Source: Sphagnum compactum (lineage: Eukaryota; Bryophyta; Sphagnopsida; Sphagnales). Taken from it: 64,000 bases of DNA. The translations under genes and the position numbers were made by a program. This document shows positions 23,574 through 37,300 of the stretch, one piece after another (position 1 is the first letter of the stretch; every line of letters begins with the position of its first letter). The notes under the pieces were generated by a model. It was given only the letters and a program-made list of their open reading frames with translations, made no database searches and was not told the origin of the DNA. Location: positions 13,082,001 to 13,146,000 of the forward strand of contig OZ234498.1 in the NCBI GenBank assembly GCA_965153455.1, read 5' to 3'.

Positions 23574-25362
23574 CTCGTTCAGGCGAAGTTCACTCTTGTA
23601 CAGCTTTTGGTTCCGGCGCAGTTCATGGTCTTCCTGCAATGCAAATCCATTTCCTTATGAAAATTTTAAATATTAATAACTACATTTTATTTGTATTTAT
23701 GGACCAAATCACAATATTAAATTAATACGAGGTTCTGATATTGGCATCCAAAGACATTTAAAAGAAAACTTAATTTATTAAAATCAGATGTAATTTAAAA
23801 GGTGTCTATAAATTTATTACCTAGATCAGAATTTAAATTATTACATTTGAATTTTGTGAAATATTTGGAATTAATGTAATGTCTTAAGAGTTTTAAAATT
23901 TTAAAAAGTCAGTAATTATTCTAATCTTCTCAATATCAATTACACGAACATGGAGTATTGGGCACATAAAAAACCAGTACAAAATCCAGCAACGTGAATT
24001 CCATATGCACTGGTTTTTTAGTGTACCTGGAGAGTACCTTACCTGTCTAAAGAGCCAGTGGGTTTTACAAAATTGTAATTGCCCACCTCGGTGGGCAGTA
24101 CAATTTCGAAAAGCCTGGCATCATTTTTCCCCATAATACCCAGCAGGTATCTGGAAACCTACCTGCTGGATATCAAGGGAAATTGTTTTCTAAAAAGCCA
24201 AGTAAAGCCCTTTTGGAGGGGGGGAGGGCCACGCTGGGCTTTATGGGAATTGAGCCCACACTCATCTCCGGCTTCTGGGGCCCTTATTCCCATAAAGCCC
24301 TTTTCCAAAATCCATGGAATTAATTCAACACATGCATACACAGAATCAGTTGCAGGCTGAGTAAATGCACATGGGACATGCCAAAACTAATTGTCTATAA
24401 TTTTTCTGCAGATGTAAGAGCTCCAGTATGCAACTTGATATGAGCAACTGGTTCATACCACTATAGAAATGATCCTAAGCCAGTAAAGAGTTGGTGAAGA
24501 AACTGACCTCGCCATGTTGATCCAAGTAGATGGACGGGAGGCTGCACACCCGGTTCCCTCGCATAAGCAGGACTTGTGTTGTGCGCATAAGTAAGAAGAT
24601 GCCAATGCCAGCATACTCTGCAGCAGAGGAAAAGAGCCAGCCCACAAATAGCTCAAATCAACACCTCAAATGGCTTCAATTCTACTGCAGAACAATTTCA
24701 TTGTGAAGACAATGGTCACTTAAGTCAACAGGGCATTTACAAAAAATAAATCAGGGCCATTTCGAGCACAAAAACTGGGACCAACAACTATTCAGCACAC
24801 TGCAGCACAGATGTGAAACGGTGTGAAACTGGCCAATATGCACTGTAAACCATCAGCAAACAGATGATGCAGACTGTGCCAAATCAGCATCTGTAGTTCA
24901 CATAGAAATCATGTACAACTGGTGGTTATTCAACAGAGACCACAATCAATCTAGAAACACCACCTTCTTCTGCATGTGTTGAGCACACTCCATGTTCAGC
25001 TGCATGGCCTGAGCACTTTGATCTAAAGCACAGGAGATCTCCACATATCAAGCAAAATGCTGCATCTCTGCACACATATACAATGCATTTCCATGTCACA
25101 TGTAACCAAAGCTTTCTCCATGCACAAAAAATGAATGAAATTACTAGCAGTAAATCATGGGATAAGGGGCACAGTTTGTCTTGGGTTATAACAGTGGATG
25201 AAACAAAAGAATTGTAATCAATCCAGCACAGAATTCAGCAACTGTAAACAACCCATTCTTTTTGCACAATAGCTTCCAGTAGAAGAGGACTTACATGGGC
25301 ACCTTGCCACACACTTTACACATTTCCCGAATGCTCCTCCACAGCAGATCCTGACCAATGAC
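23574..25362 (-). other. PRT6: PRT6 C-terminal UBR (autoinhibitory-type) domain exons
   Basis: An exon near 25362-25292 encodes REMCKVCGKVPM before a GTAAGT donor. A short exon near 25015-24960 encodes NMECAQHMQKK. The exon 24617-24508 encodes GIGIFLLMRTTQVLL and ends DQHGE. The exon 23633-23574 continues EDHELRRNQKLYKSELRLNE. These follow the order of the conserved C-terminal block of UBR/PRT6 proteins: Cys pair, Cys-x-x-His, GxGIFLL, (Y)LDxxGEEDxxLRR. The last exon after 23574 is not identified. Confidence 0.8.
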
Positions 25363-28300
25363 CACAGCACAAACAACCAGCTCAATGCTTTGCAGACCTG
25401 ATGACAGTAGGTAATTCAGTGAGCTGAAGGACCCATCAATACACAATTCTAGGGACATCAAAAGGTTCCTGTTGCGATTTCATCATTGATCACAGTCTGG
25501 ACTGCACCCTGTTTTGCTAGTCACTTCCATGTCAGCCAATTCTACTAGTCTGAATCAATTGCATCTGTTCATGAAGACACAGATGCAGTACAGTGAAGAC
25601 CAACCTGGTAAACTGAAGGCAGTGGTGTGAGACACAACTGCTTTGAAACTTTGCAAAGGAATGGTAGAGCATGTAAACCCTGAATAAATCAACAGCAGGA
25701 CACTCAATAAGTGTTAAGAAATCATCATAAATAGACTTGACAGCTGACCTGAAAATAAGGTTATAAAGAATTTAGATAAAACATGTGACAGAACAAGGAC
25801 AAAGAAAGGACACCAACCCTCAAAAACAGACTGGGGAGTGGTTTGAATAACAGATACACTCACATGCATGTATAGTGACATTCACAATAACATGCATCAT
25901 AGTGAACATCTACCATAACATCCCCACTGACTTCGTTAGCTCCGTTCATTAACATCAGGTGGAGTTCAATGTCATACAACAACCAATGTACTGAGTTTCA
26001 GTCACAGTACTCCCAGTAACTGGAAGACTCAGCCATTAATTTTGGCAAGCTAAACACAATGAAAAAGAGGAGGACTAACCAAAGAAAGAGGAATTACCAA
26101 TCAAATAGGGGGAAAAAATGAAACAAGGAAAGAGGACAAGAAGAGAGAACATACAAATATGATCTTACGAGAACAATGAGGGAACAGTAGAAGATAAACC
26201 TATCAAGAAAGTTTTAATGGCTTCACCTGCTTGCTTCTATCAGGCTGTACACAGTCCGCAGCTGAACAGTCAAAGTCTGAACATTCAGGCAGTGAGAGAA
26301 TCCCCAAACTAGGGCTATTCAACAATTCACTTGTAGAGAATCTCTGTTGAAGGTATTCCAATACTGTTATTTGCTTGTTCTCACCTACTGCACAATGTCA
26401 TCACCCAACAGATTGTTATTGAGATTGAGCGGGCATAATCTTGTGAGTTTTTACTCACAAAATATCAGACTAACACCTTTATCATGAATAACAGTGATTA
26501 GCTGCCATTACACCCGACTCATTTCACCAGCTCTGGCAGCTGGTGTTGATAAGTATAAAATAGTCTGCTGAAGACTTAGAGCAAACCATTATACAAAATT
26601 CACATCCTGAGTTTGTGTGTCATTACTGCAAGTGATGGGTAGACCCCGATATGACATCAGCTAGCACTCAAGAGAGACAACTAATCAAAAAAGACAACAG
26701 TATCCTCATTCAAGCAGGGCAATACAGTGAGTTGTCACCCTAGTTTTTCCCTACAACAATTGTGTATTCATCCCACATGAAACAGAAACTATTTCACAAA
26801 AATGTAGCACATTTTTGTTTGCTATGAACCATGTTCACACCTTGGTCAATTGCAATACTTCCCCAAACCTCTTGTTGCTCCAAATATTGCTCCAAGTATG
26901 CAGCATCCATCAACTTCCTTCCTGCAGACACGTTTTGCAAGGTTGACACCATGAGCTTGAACTATGGCTCTAGATCTATCTTGCAAACCAACTCTTGCTT
27001 TACTTTCAATCAACTGGAGCTTTGTAATAAGAGGTAAACCTGAGCCATGATGCTTCATATCCAACTCCTCACATGGGACAAGTTGCACCTGCAACAAAAC
27101 AACCATTATAGAACTTGCAACACAGGCCAATCAACAGAAATGTTCTCAAGTGGCACCAAGTAATCTGAAACTTTTGGTCCTGGAAAGCTCCTTCCTGCTT
27201 CAGCATGAAGTAAGCAGATAGCAGACTACATGCATGACCTCAACAATAAGCAAAAGGAGAAAGAGACCAGCAAAGCTGCTCGACGCAGGAAGGGGAGACA
27301 CGCATTTTGTATCACCAATTTGATGTTCACAGCTTCCAAATGAGCTTCCAGCCTTGTCAGGGCTATGGACGTTTGAATGATGGCAATAATATAGGCAAAC
27401 TCTACCATCCAGATAATCTGGCGCAATTTGAGGCACCCTTCAAAACACTGGGAAACAAGCGAATTATGAGAAAGATATTGCTGCTGGGCAAACAAACAGT
27501 TTAGCTCAGATAATTAATGAACAGTGTATTGCAAGCTGATTTCTTCCAGAGCATATTGCTGGTGTCCATTATTGGGAAGAAAGTACTCACACTTAGAAGC
27601 AAACAGGTCAGAATCGCAAATGGGTCCACTTCAAGCAAATGACCCTTCATAAAGTTGGGATGCATATATTCATATTCATGTATTTCTGGTATTGTTGATG
27701 GTTGGTACTCCCCAGAACTAGGCTGAGGTGGCAAATGATTGCTCAGACCCTTGTGTAAAGTCTCCACAGACATACCCAACCCAACTTGAAAATGTAGTGT
27801 GGAAGACTTGTGCAAATGGATTTCCTCTCGATTCTCTTCCAAAGCAGGTGATGTTTTGAAATCTGTTCTTGGACAATCCCCAATTGAAGCTTGAGGATTT
27901 CCTTCATCTTCAGACATCTCTCCATTCTTCATATCCACATCTCTCTTTGGATGACTCTCTGGCGGAAACAGTTTTTCAAGAATCTCCATAAGATGCTGCA
28001 ATACAGGTGCAGAATTGAGGTCAAAGGACCCAGGTGCATCCATTTTCTTTTCATTCCGACACAACAAGGCCAGCTCCTCCCGCAGATCTTCCAGCTGTTC
28101 CTTTTTTCTCTCTGATACTATATCTGCAAGTATTAGACAACCACCAGATTCAGAAAAGCAGTTATTGAAACCTCACATCTGACTCTAGCAGACATTCTTG
28201 ATTCAGGCACACAGATCCCAGCTCTATAATCACACTTTTCTGCTAGTTAGGCAATAAACCTAACAATCCAAGCATGCACTTCACCTGCATCACTTATGTT

Positions 28301-31300
28301 GGACAGCATAGCCAACTTCCCCAACTCCTGTAGAGCTGTCAAATGGCCAGCTTCCCCTTGCCATGCATCCCTGAGCCGGATAGGGGCTGATGATGAGGAT
28401 CCAGAATCATTTATCTCCTCCCTTGTCTCCACTTCAAAATGCACTATGTTCCCAGCAAAAACTTCCCAGAGTAGCTGAAAGTTTCAACAGTTTCACACAG
28501 GATGTTCATGTTTGTATTCCCTGTGTAATGTCCTAAAAAGCAGAACTGGAACTATTCAACATAAAAGATTTGAACGAAATAGCTCCAGCAAGATCAACTG
28601 CAAACCACAACAATCCAGTAACACTTACCTGGCAACTGGGCACATCCTTCGCTTCTAGCATAACACAGAATTTCTCTCTCACCCGTACAGTCTGCTTGAC
28701 ATAACACAGGCCATGAAACAGAGGATTGTTCCATGAATGGAAGTACATCACAACACTTGGAAACTTTTTCTTTTGTAAGCAAGAAACTCTGCACTACCAT
28801 ATTCAGTGACTCAATTTATAACAAGGGGCAGAGTATACCTGGGAAGCAAAACCATCAATTGCTTTCATAATTTTTTTCCATGGATCCCAGAATCTTCTCT
28901 TACTGAGGTTCTCATCTGCACTCCCTTCTGCTTGACCATCCAGAATTCTTTGAAGACATGACTCCTCCACAACAGGAAGCAGCACATTGGCCAGGCGACG
29001 GCAGATAGGGCACCAGATTTCACCACGACTCACCACATCTATAATGTATTTTCCTATAACAACACCTCCCTCACAAGCCAGGTAAGGAATCCAACCTGGA
29101 TGCATTACTTTTGATACTAGAACTAAACATCAAACCTCAACACCCAGCCAAGGCCATCCCCTGACATCAACACAATGTTGCAAGCACATCAAATGACTGA
29201 GAAGGCATCTGTTGCACCAGGCTTGGGAAACACCTTCATAACTGTTGCCCTGATGGTGCTGATGCCCAAGATTTGATACATAACTCTCAAAGCAGGCCTG
29301 ATGCATCTGCAATCATGTCCAACACTTTACCTAGCCTGTGAGTCTCACATCTCCAGAAAACTCAGGATTGCATGTCACAAGAGACCCCATCTCCCACCAC
29401 AGATATGTATGGAAACATTTACCTGATGTCCACAGCAGGCAACATGCTCTGTTGGATAATAATCCAGGGACCCACCCCTGAAGTTACAATCCCCTGAGTC
29501 AAGATTCTGTGGTTCAATGAGAGTGACCAATTGTTTAGTGTCATCACCCTTTGCAATAGATTCAGCCTCCTCCAAAATTTTCACTCTCTGTGCTCTCTCT
29601 TTCTTTAACACCTGCCTTGGCATGTTATAACATTGCATTAAGGCAATCCATCCTGCTGGAGAGTCGCTACTGTCACACTGTCCACAAACCACCATTTCAG
29701 GCTCAGATGCTGACCAGACATCATAGAAGCTTAACATTAACCCCACTCCAGGAATCAAACACCGGTTAATGTTGAGGCTGAAATTTTTTGGAATGTTAAC
29801 ATGTGACCAGCATAAAACGCAGGTCAGTGATGATAATGCCAACAGCATGACACTAAGAATGGGACACTTCTCTCTCAGGAGATGCAACTCTTCAGCACCC
29901 AGGTGAAGGTTCAAGTAACTGAGCTTTATGAACTGAGTGGAACAATCTCAGAAAAAGCTACAAATCTGTACATATGCCAAACAAAATTGTTTAGTACCTT
30001 TCCCCTACAAAATGCACATTCTTGAATTCCAAATGTTGTCTCCGTGAGTGCCACAACTGCTCGTGCCTTTCTTGATATCCTCTCAAAATTGCCCCCTGCC
30101 TCACTACCCGCATGAGATCCTTCTGTTGGACCAGCATCATCATATCTGTGTTTGTCATCCTCCTCCTCATGATCACCATGCTGTTCGAGAAAAGCCTTTT
30201 GCCTAAAGCAAACCACACACAAAACTCAGTGGAGCAGCATATGGCACAGAAATATTTGAGAACCCACATATCATGAACACGGGAAGGAGTTAAGCAGCCT
30301 GCATAACAGGTGGTAGTTAGCACAATATTGTTAGACGAGGTTTCCAAGGAGACAACTTACTGTGCTGAAAATTTTGCCAAAAGAGCAGCTTGTCGTTCTT
30401 TCTTCAGCCTCTGCCGCTCATCCTCCACAATAGAAGCCTTGATCAAGGAAACAAGGATAGATACAAAGGTCAGACCGAAACAGTAATACTCTAATTAACT
30501 TGCAACACTCCTCCTCCAGGGCCTGTAAGCTGTGAATTCTCAGCCTGAATGTTACTGGCATCTTGTGGCTAGATTAATACCACATTAGAAGGATCATGAC
30601 TGAATAAACTTGTGCCCATCTGACTACTTAGCTGTCCAGCAGGTGATATTAGTGACAAACTAAGGACCATGTAAGCACTGCGATATCTGTACAACAATAT
30701 ATAAGGTTCAAACTTTCAATATCACTGTAATTCAATGATAATGGTCACCCGAATATGAGAATGATCTCTAACTTCAGAATTCTCCATAAGAGGGAAGCAA
30801 GTCCATCATCAAGAAAATGAACTTGGTGGAGTACAGGAAAGTGCACAAATCATATGGCCAAAGGGGCAGCTCCAAGTTCATGCCAAAAAGTGGTGAATAC
30901 AACCATTTTTCCAAATACTTGAATCAGCCTCCGTGAACAGATACAGCACCTACCCCTAGAAAAAACCATACCACATTTGGAAGCTTGTGCAAACTGACTT
31001 CTCTATTTTCACACAGTATTACTATCTCATCAGGCATACCTGATATTCTGGTGACTTCTTCAACTTTGAACCTCTGAATTCAGCCCCAAAATACATTGGG
31101 AATGATGAATGCAAGAGGTGGAGTGTGTATTGAGCATAATCTGCCAAACCTGCACCCCGTCATTGAAAGGTGGTTAAAGGTTTTCATAACCACCCAAAGC
31201 AAAGCAAATATAAGGTGAATAGTTGGCAATCCTTACGGTGGGCATTGGTCAAGCTTTGGAACTCCTGAAGCAAGTCATACATGCTTGACGTACTTGACCC

Positions 31301-34300
31301 ACCCACAACCATTCCTGGATATGTGTAGTGGATGTTCACAAGAATATCATTCGGATGAAGCCCAGATTGTTGTGGAGCTGCAGATGATGGTTGATACTGT
31401 AGTCGATCTCTCCTGCAACACTTTATCTGGTCCTTTAGAAAGTGCAAATCTTCTATTACTGTTACCAGCAAGAACTCAGCATCAATCTTTTTGTCTGTAA
31501 CTCATAGACATGCTTCCTGTGATCAATAAATGAGAACAACCATTGAACTGCACTAACTGTTCAGGAAAGTTATCTCCAAGCACCCTCACTCTGAGCATAT
31601 TGATGACTATCGGGAAGAATTTCTCAATCGGCACCAGAATCACTAGTTCAAATTCCAAGGTAAAGCAATGACCTAACAGGAGAGCATGTGTCATACTAAG
31701 AGAGCAATACATACAGAGCTATCTCCATCATCTGTAAAGCAGTGACACCGAGTGCATCGCCAGCTGTTGATGTTTTGTTATCCTTGACAAGAATTTTCAC
31801 ATGCTTCAACACATTCCAAAGCAGCTGATGGCATTCCTGCCAGGCCACACCATATTCACTCAATTATATCAAGTCTTGAGACTGGAAGAGTTCAGAAAGA
31901 ATCCTGTGCCAAAAAATAACAACAGTCACCACAGTAGCACAAATTCTATATCAGAGAGGACTGGACAGCAACCTGAGTATGGAGAAGATTAGTAAGCCGA
32001 TTGTAGGGTGGAGGTGCCTCATGAGGCGAACCTATACGCCAGTAAAATTGTTGCTTTCCAACATGGCCAGCTCTTTCCTGTTATGGCCAAAATATTCGCA
32101 AGGATTTAAATATCAGCTGTTCTGGCACTGATTGTGATAGACACCCTCAATGTCAAGTATTCTCTATTTTCAACAACTCAGGATATATTATCAATTCTTG
32201 CATCCAGTATCTTGTCATGAAATCTACAAGATGTGGGAACTATTATGAATCTGCGCACCTGAGCATCCTCCAGCTCATTAGGATAGAATTGGGCAAACAA
32301 GGGATCAAATTTTGTCCACCACTCAGGCTTTAACTGAAAGTAGCCCGGCTCCTGAACCTGCCACAAATTACATGTCTAGCAGTTCTGAATGCAAATGCTT
32401 CTGCACATTTACCAGTTGCTAAAACAAAAAACCAGTCTGGAATCTTAGGTCTTGTCAGAATAATAAGCACATGTTAGTACTGTATCCAAAACACATTACA
32501 GTCTGTCCACAGACGTCACTAATTAATGTAATCAGGCCCCATCCATTATCCTGAGGCTTAACAATGTGAACTGGACCAAAAACTATAATAGATACATATC
32601 CTATCAACAATTCAAAGAACCAACAGAACAAAAACCGAACAAAAGGCTCTTTGAACCACATGACCATCATGACATTTGATGGAAAGGCTGATGGAAAGGT
32701 CTTCCCACCCACACAACTCTAGTCACAAAGAACTGAAAACATCCAGCCTCAAGAGAGGAAGTACCTTTGGTTGATGGAAGTCAGCCACCTCAGCCAGTAT
32801 AACACTTAATTTCTCATGATCCACTGGAATCTCACTTAATGCCCGGCAGAGCTGATACATACGCATCAGTACAAATTGTCAACAAGAAGACCCAAACTAT
32901 GCAAACCAAACTCATTGCTATCTGCAGCAGTAAAACATGATACCTCCATGGCAAAAGTAGGTTGAGCCAATACGGAATTGAAATGACAGGCAACTATGAC
33001 CAGAACAGAAATCGACTGCTTCGAGAAGGCACAAAGGTCTGAGAGCACATAATTTTCATCCCTACCTGGGAATAGGTTTGATCCTGCACACACAACCATT
33101 GGATAACATCATATCGTAAAGATTCCACCTGTACATGCTCAAACAACACATCATTGTGTCAAAAAAATTGCCACAAGCAGCCTCTAATGTACAGAGTGGT
33201 AGAAAACCAGAATATAACCAAAGATGACATCTTCACCTCTTCCATTCCAGTGTTGCGGCGGTCACGAACAACCTACAAAGAAAATGGAGTGCAGATGGTT
33301 AATGACGAGGCACAGACAAGTAAACATTTGAACATCATCTACAGAAGCATAAGAAAAATAGACAAAGCAAATTAGAGGCAGTAATCAGTGCAGTATAAGT
33401 TTCATAAGTAATGTGAAAGTTTCTTTATCCAAGCAATGTCAGAGACCTTGAAACCTCATTTAGGAAGGAAGCCCACCAGCAATATTATGCGCAGAAACTC
33501 CTGAATATATGAAGGTGAGACCACAGACTTTTTTTGGCCAGTTGGAGTGGTTACTAGCTCACGCAGCTGTCCCAAGAAGACAAAAGTGAAAAGCATTAAC
33601 TATTTGTTCACATGCGCCATCACATGAAGATGTTAAACCTCTACTTCAACTCCACCATAGCTCTCTCAGCCATATTGAAAACTCAGCTGAAACTCATATA
33701 ACCCTATCCTACCCTAAGGAATCCAAATGAGGGCTCTCATATATTGAGCAGAACATATAGCTGCATAATATACCCATTTGGTTACATATCATGGTGTTTG
33801 AAAAATAATAATAAAGATGTTTGAAACAGTTTTTAACAAAACTGATTGAGGTTGGTGCTGAGTGGAAGGCTTTCTGATTTTCAGTCATACGCACAATAGC
33901 AAGAAACAGGGTATACTGCACTTACAGAACCACTAGGTGAGCAGAGCTGTTCTATACCTTCATTAAACTAAATGACGATAACTGTAAGGAGGCAGGATGT
34001 CTGGGAGTCAATGTGATAAGAAGACTTGAGGATTGAACTGAGAAGGGAAAATAGGTGTTCGTGTATACTGCTTTACTGTTCAGGTCTTTAGTATTAGAGT
34101 TCAATAACAGGATGGGTCTCTTAGGAGTCAAGAACACTTCTAGCAAAAAGCATTATACATTTCTTTAAGGACCATACAACCCCTCACTACAGGTCCTCAT
34201 TCATAATTCCTCACTTATTGCAGAGAGATTATTCAGCCACAGTTCCTCTTCAATAATTCAAATAAAGAAAGGTTCTCCCTGGGTTCCGCAACCATACATC

Positions 34301-37300
34301 AAAGCATTCTGCCATTCGCAAGACAATAGCATGTTCCATCTTTTCTTTAGCAACAGCACAAAATTGCAGGAGCAGAAGATCCATATCCCATGACCTGCAA
34401 ACAAAAGATGTCCCTTATCAATATAGAGATGGACTTATTTCCTCAGAACTTATTCAAAAGACTACTGTGATTACACTGATGTATGTTAAACATCTTCACA
34501 CACATGCAAGGAGCACTTGAGATTCATCACTCCAACAGTTTCAAGCAATGTAATATAGGTAGCAATACCCTAAATGAAAAGAAGTGAGAACCCAAGCCTG
34601 CAATATAGCCAGACTAGGCGTGACAACCAAAGGTAAAGGTCGTGTATAGTGCTAAACTCACTGGTCATGCCACAAACGGCCCCGATAGATTGACTCCAGC
34701 TGATACAACTCCTCCTGCTGCCATTCCTTCACTCGAATCTATTTTGAGAGTGAACACAATGGTTAGGATGAAGAAGCCCCACAAAGTATGTCCTCCCTAG
34801 AAAACTCAATATGTAAAACTCTTGACAGGGGACAAAGTGCAATGAATTGAACCATCATTCTGATTTTACAATTTCCCAAAAAAAGTGCTGTCTGTAGTCT
34901 CACTATCACAACAACCAACTCCTACATACTCAGCTTCCAAGGAGGAGGACATAGAACGTCTACCTGAGCCATCCATGCTGCAATATATAATGGAAGCTCG
35001 AGTAAAGACAGCACCTGTCCAGTGATCAGATCATAAATGACAATGTGAGACACAGCTGAGAAACTAGCAAGATCAAGGTACACTATTGACATTGTAATCC
35101 ACCACTCCCCAACATTTTGCCAGTCATATGCCAGACTGAACAATACAAAGCTGCAGTTGCCACAGATGTATACAATTTCTGCCAATGCCTGAGCTGCATG
35201 ACTCTACCATGTAAATTTTGAAGAAACAAACAAGATAGATAGTCAAGCATTATTGTCTTTGTTGTAGGACCTTTAAGCAAAGATTTATTCATCAGAAGGT
35301 GAGAATTCACATGAAGTTCATACCTCTTCTTCAGTGTAATCAATTTTCAAACTTGAGAGAAAGCCCTCTTTGTTGTCACACCAAGATAACAGGATGAGCT
35401 TTGAGAGTATGGCACTGAGGACCCTATGAAGTGGAATATGGAGTGACATCGATGATTTAGTCAATTTCTGCGTCTCCTGTCAAAGGACCCAAATATCAAC
35501 AGCTTCATTCTTTGAGAAGCCAATCTACATACCAACCTGGGTGTTCAGCTAGGAGCACAAGCTGCAGAAGTAAGAGAAAATAAACATGATTCATCCACCA
35601 CACATTCAATAGAGGAAACTGATTCTTGTGTGAAACTGCAGACATGATTAATTGGATCAGAATGCCTTGCCTCTGATAGATAGGAATGCAAACTCTTCAA
35701 AGTACGATTGCCAGCTTCTACCAATGCTTGTTTGACAGTCTCACAACACTCAGCACTAGAATAGCAGCGTGCAATCAGCTGGAAGACAATGGCCATGGTG
35801 TTCCTCTGCACATATCACAGGAAGTAAGAAATAGTGAAATGCTGATCCTTCCATCTCTTGAAACAGTCCTAATATGGAGAAACCTAACAATTGTAGAGTG
35901 AGCAGACCTCCAATTGGATCGCCAGTGTCCATGCATTGTCATTCTCAAAATCGACAGGTCTATTCCGAGTGCAGGGATTCATCCACTGCATCATCAAAAC
36001 CCAGATGAACTTTAGTAACTCATCATTTGCAATGAAATGTGGCACCTCTTGGTACAGGACATTGGTACCCGTATCTCAATTAGATAGCGAAGAAAACACT
36101 ACAAAAGCACTTTGAAGATAACTGTTGTGTCAGTTCAGTATTGGTAAAGGTGCTCATCAAAGGAAAGTCTCCTTGGTCACTGATATGACAGGAAGAAGCA
36201 CCTTGCTGACTCAGAAGCCCTCTACACTGGCCAACATCACCAATCTCCACAGACTTGTACACACATCAGGTGGATCACAAGCTGAGCCTTCTAGTACATT
36301 CTGAACTCCGATGAGAAACTCTAGCAACCACGGCATACAACAACTGTCAACACAGTTCCATCACTTGCAACTACATCTTGGCAAACTCCCATGGAGGTAT
36401 GCTTACAAACCTGCAAATATGTGACCACCTTAAGAATCTCCTCAAACACATCTAACCGCTCATTCAGAACATAAACTGCCACAGGTGAATGAGAGACAAT
36501 CAAACTCAAATCTCGTTGGGGTCTCAAGTACACCTACAAAACCAGTTTCAAGGCACCAAGTAAGCACTCTGAAAGACAGGAATCATCAGATAATGGTTTC
36601 AACAAGAGCAATTGTATTTTCCTCACTGGTCAGTTATTCAATATGATCTCTGATTGTGGTGAACAAACCTCATGTCTAATAGCTTCATGCTCCACACTGA
36701 CAGTGCCCCTGACACAGAAAATCTTGTGAACATCAGTAGGATGGAAGTTCTAAAACAAGCTATTGTGCACTAAGAAGAGAAAAGATGGCATAAGAGTCTA
36801 CAAATATATGAAGCAGATCATACAATAGGTCTTATAAATGTGCAGGTTCCAACCCAAATTTTATGACCAGACAGTGCAAATTGTGACCAACACATCAATG
36901 CAACTCCTTTATTCCAAAATGTCTAGCTGCTGCTGATAGTATCAAACCACTGGTGTATGTCTCTTTTTTCCAGCATTGAGTCCAGAGAATGAACTTTTCA
37001 GTTAACAGCCAGTCAGAACTGATGCCTTTATACTGGGTAACAGAAGGCTGTGCAAAGGTAATGGGACCTTGCCAAGAATATCCAACATAGTATCATCTTC
37101 CAAACAATTTCAAAAACACATGTATTTTACCTCTGGTTGAGAGACATTTTCATGACTCCGTCAAAAACAGAGGTGAATTTCCAAAGCAAATTGTTGTTTT
37201 TTATAAGCTCCATCACTGTTGGAGCAACTTTGAATAACCGCACCATCACTGTTGGCCCAACACACAGTCCCTTGGTGAATAAAATAGACGGAGCACAGAT

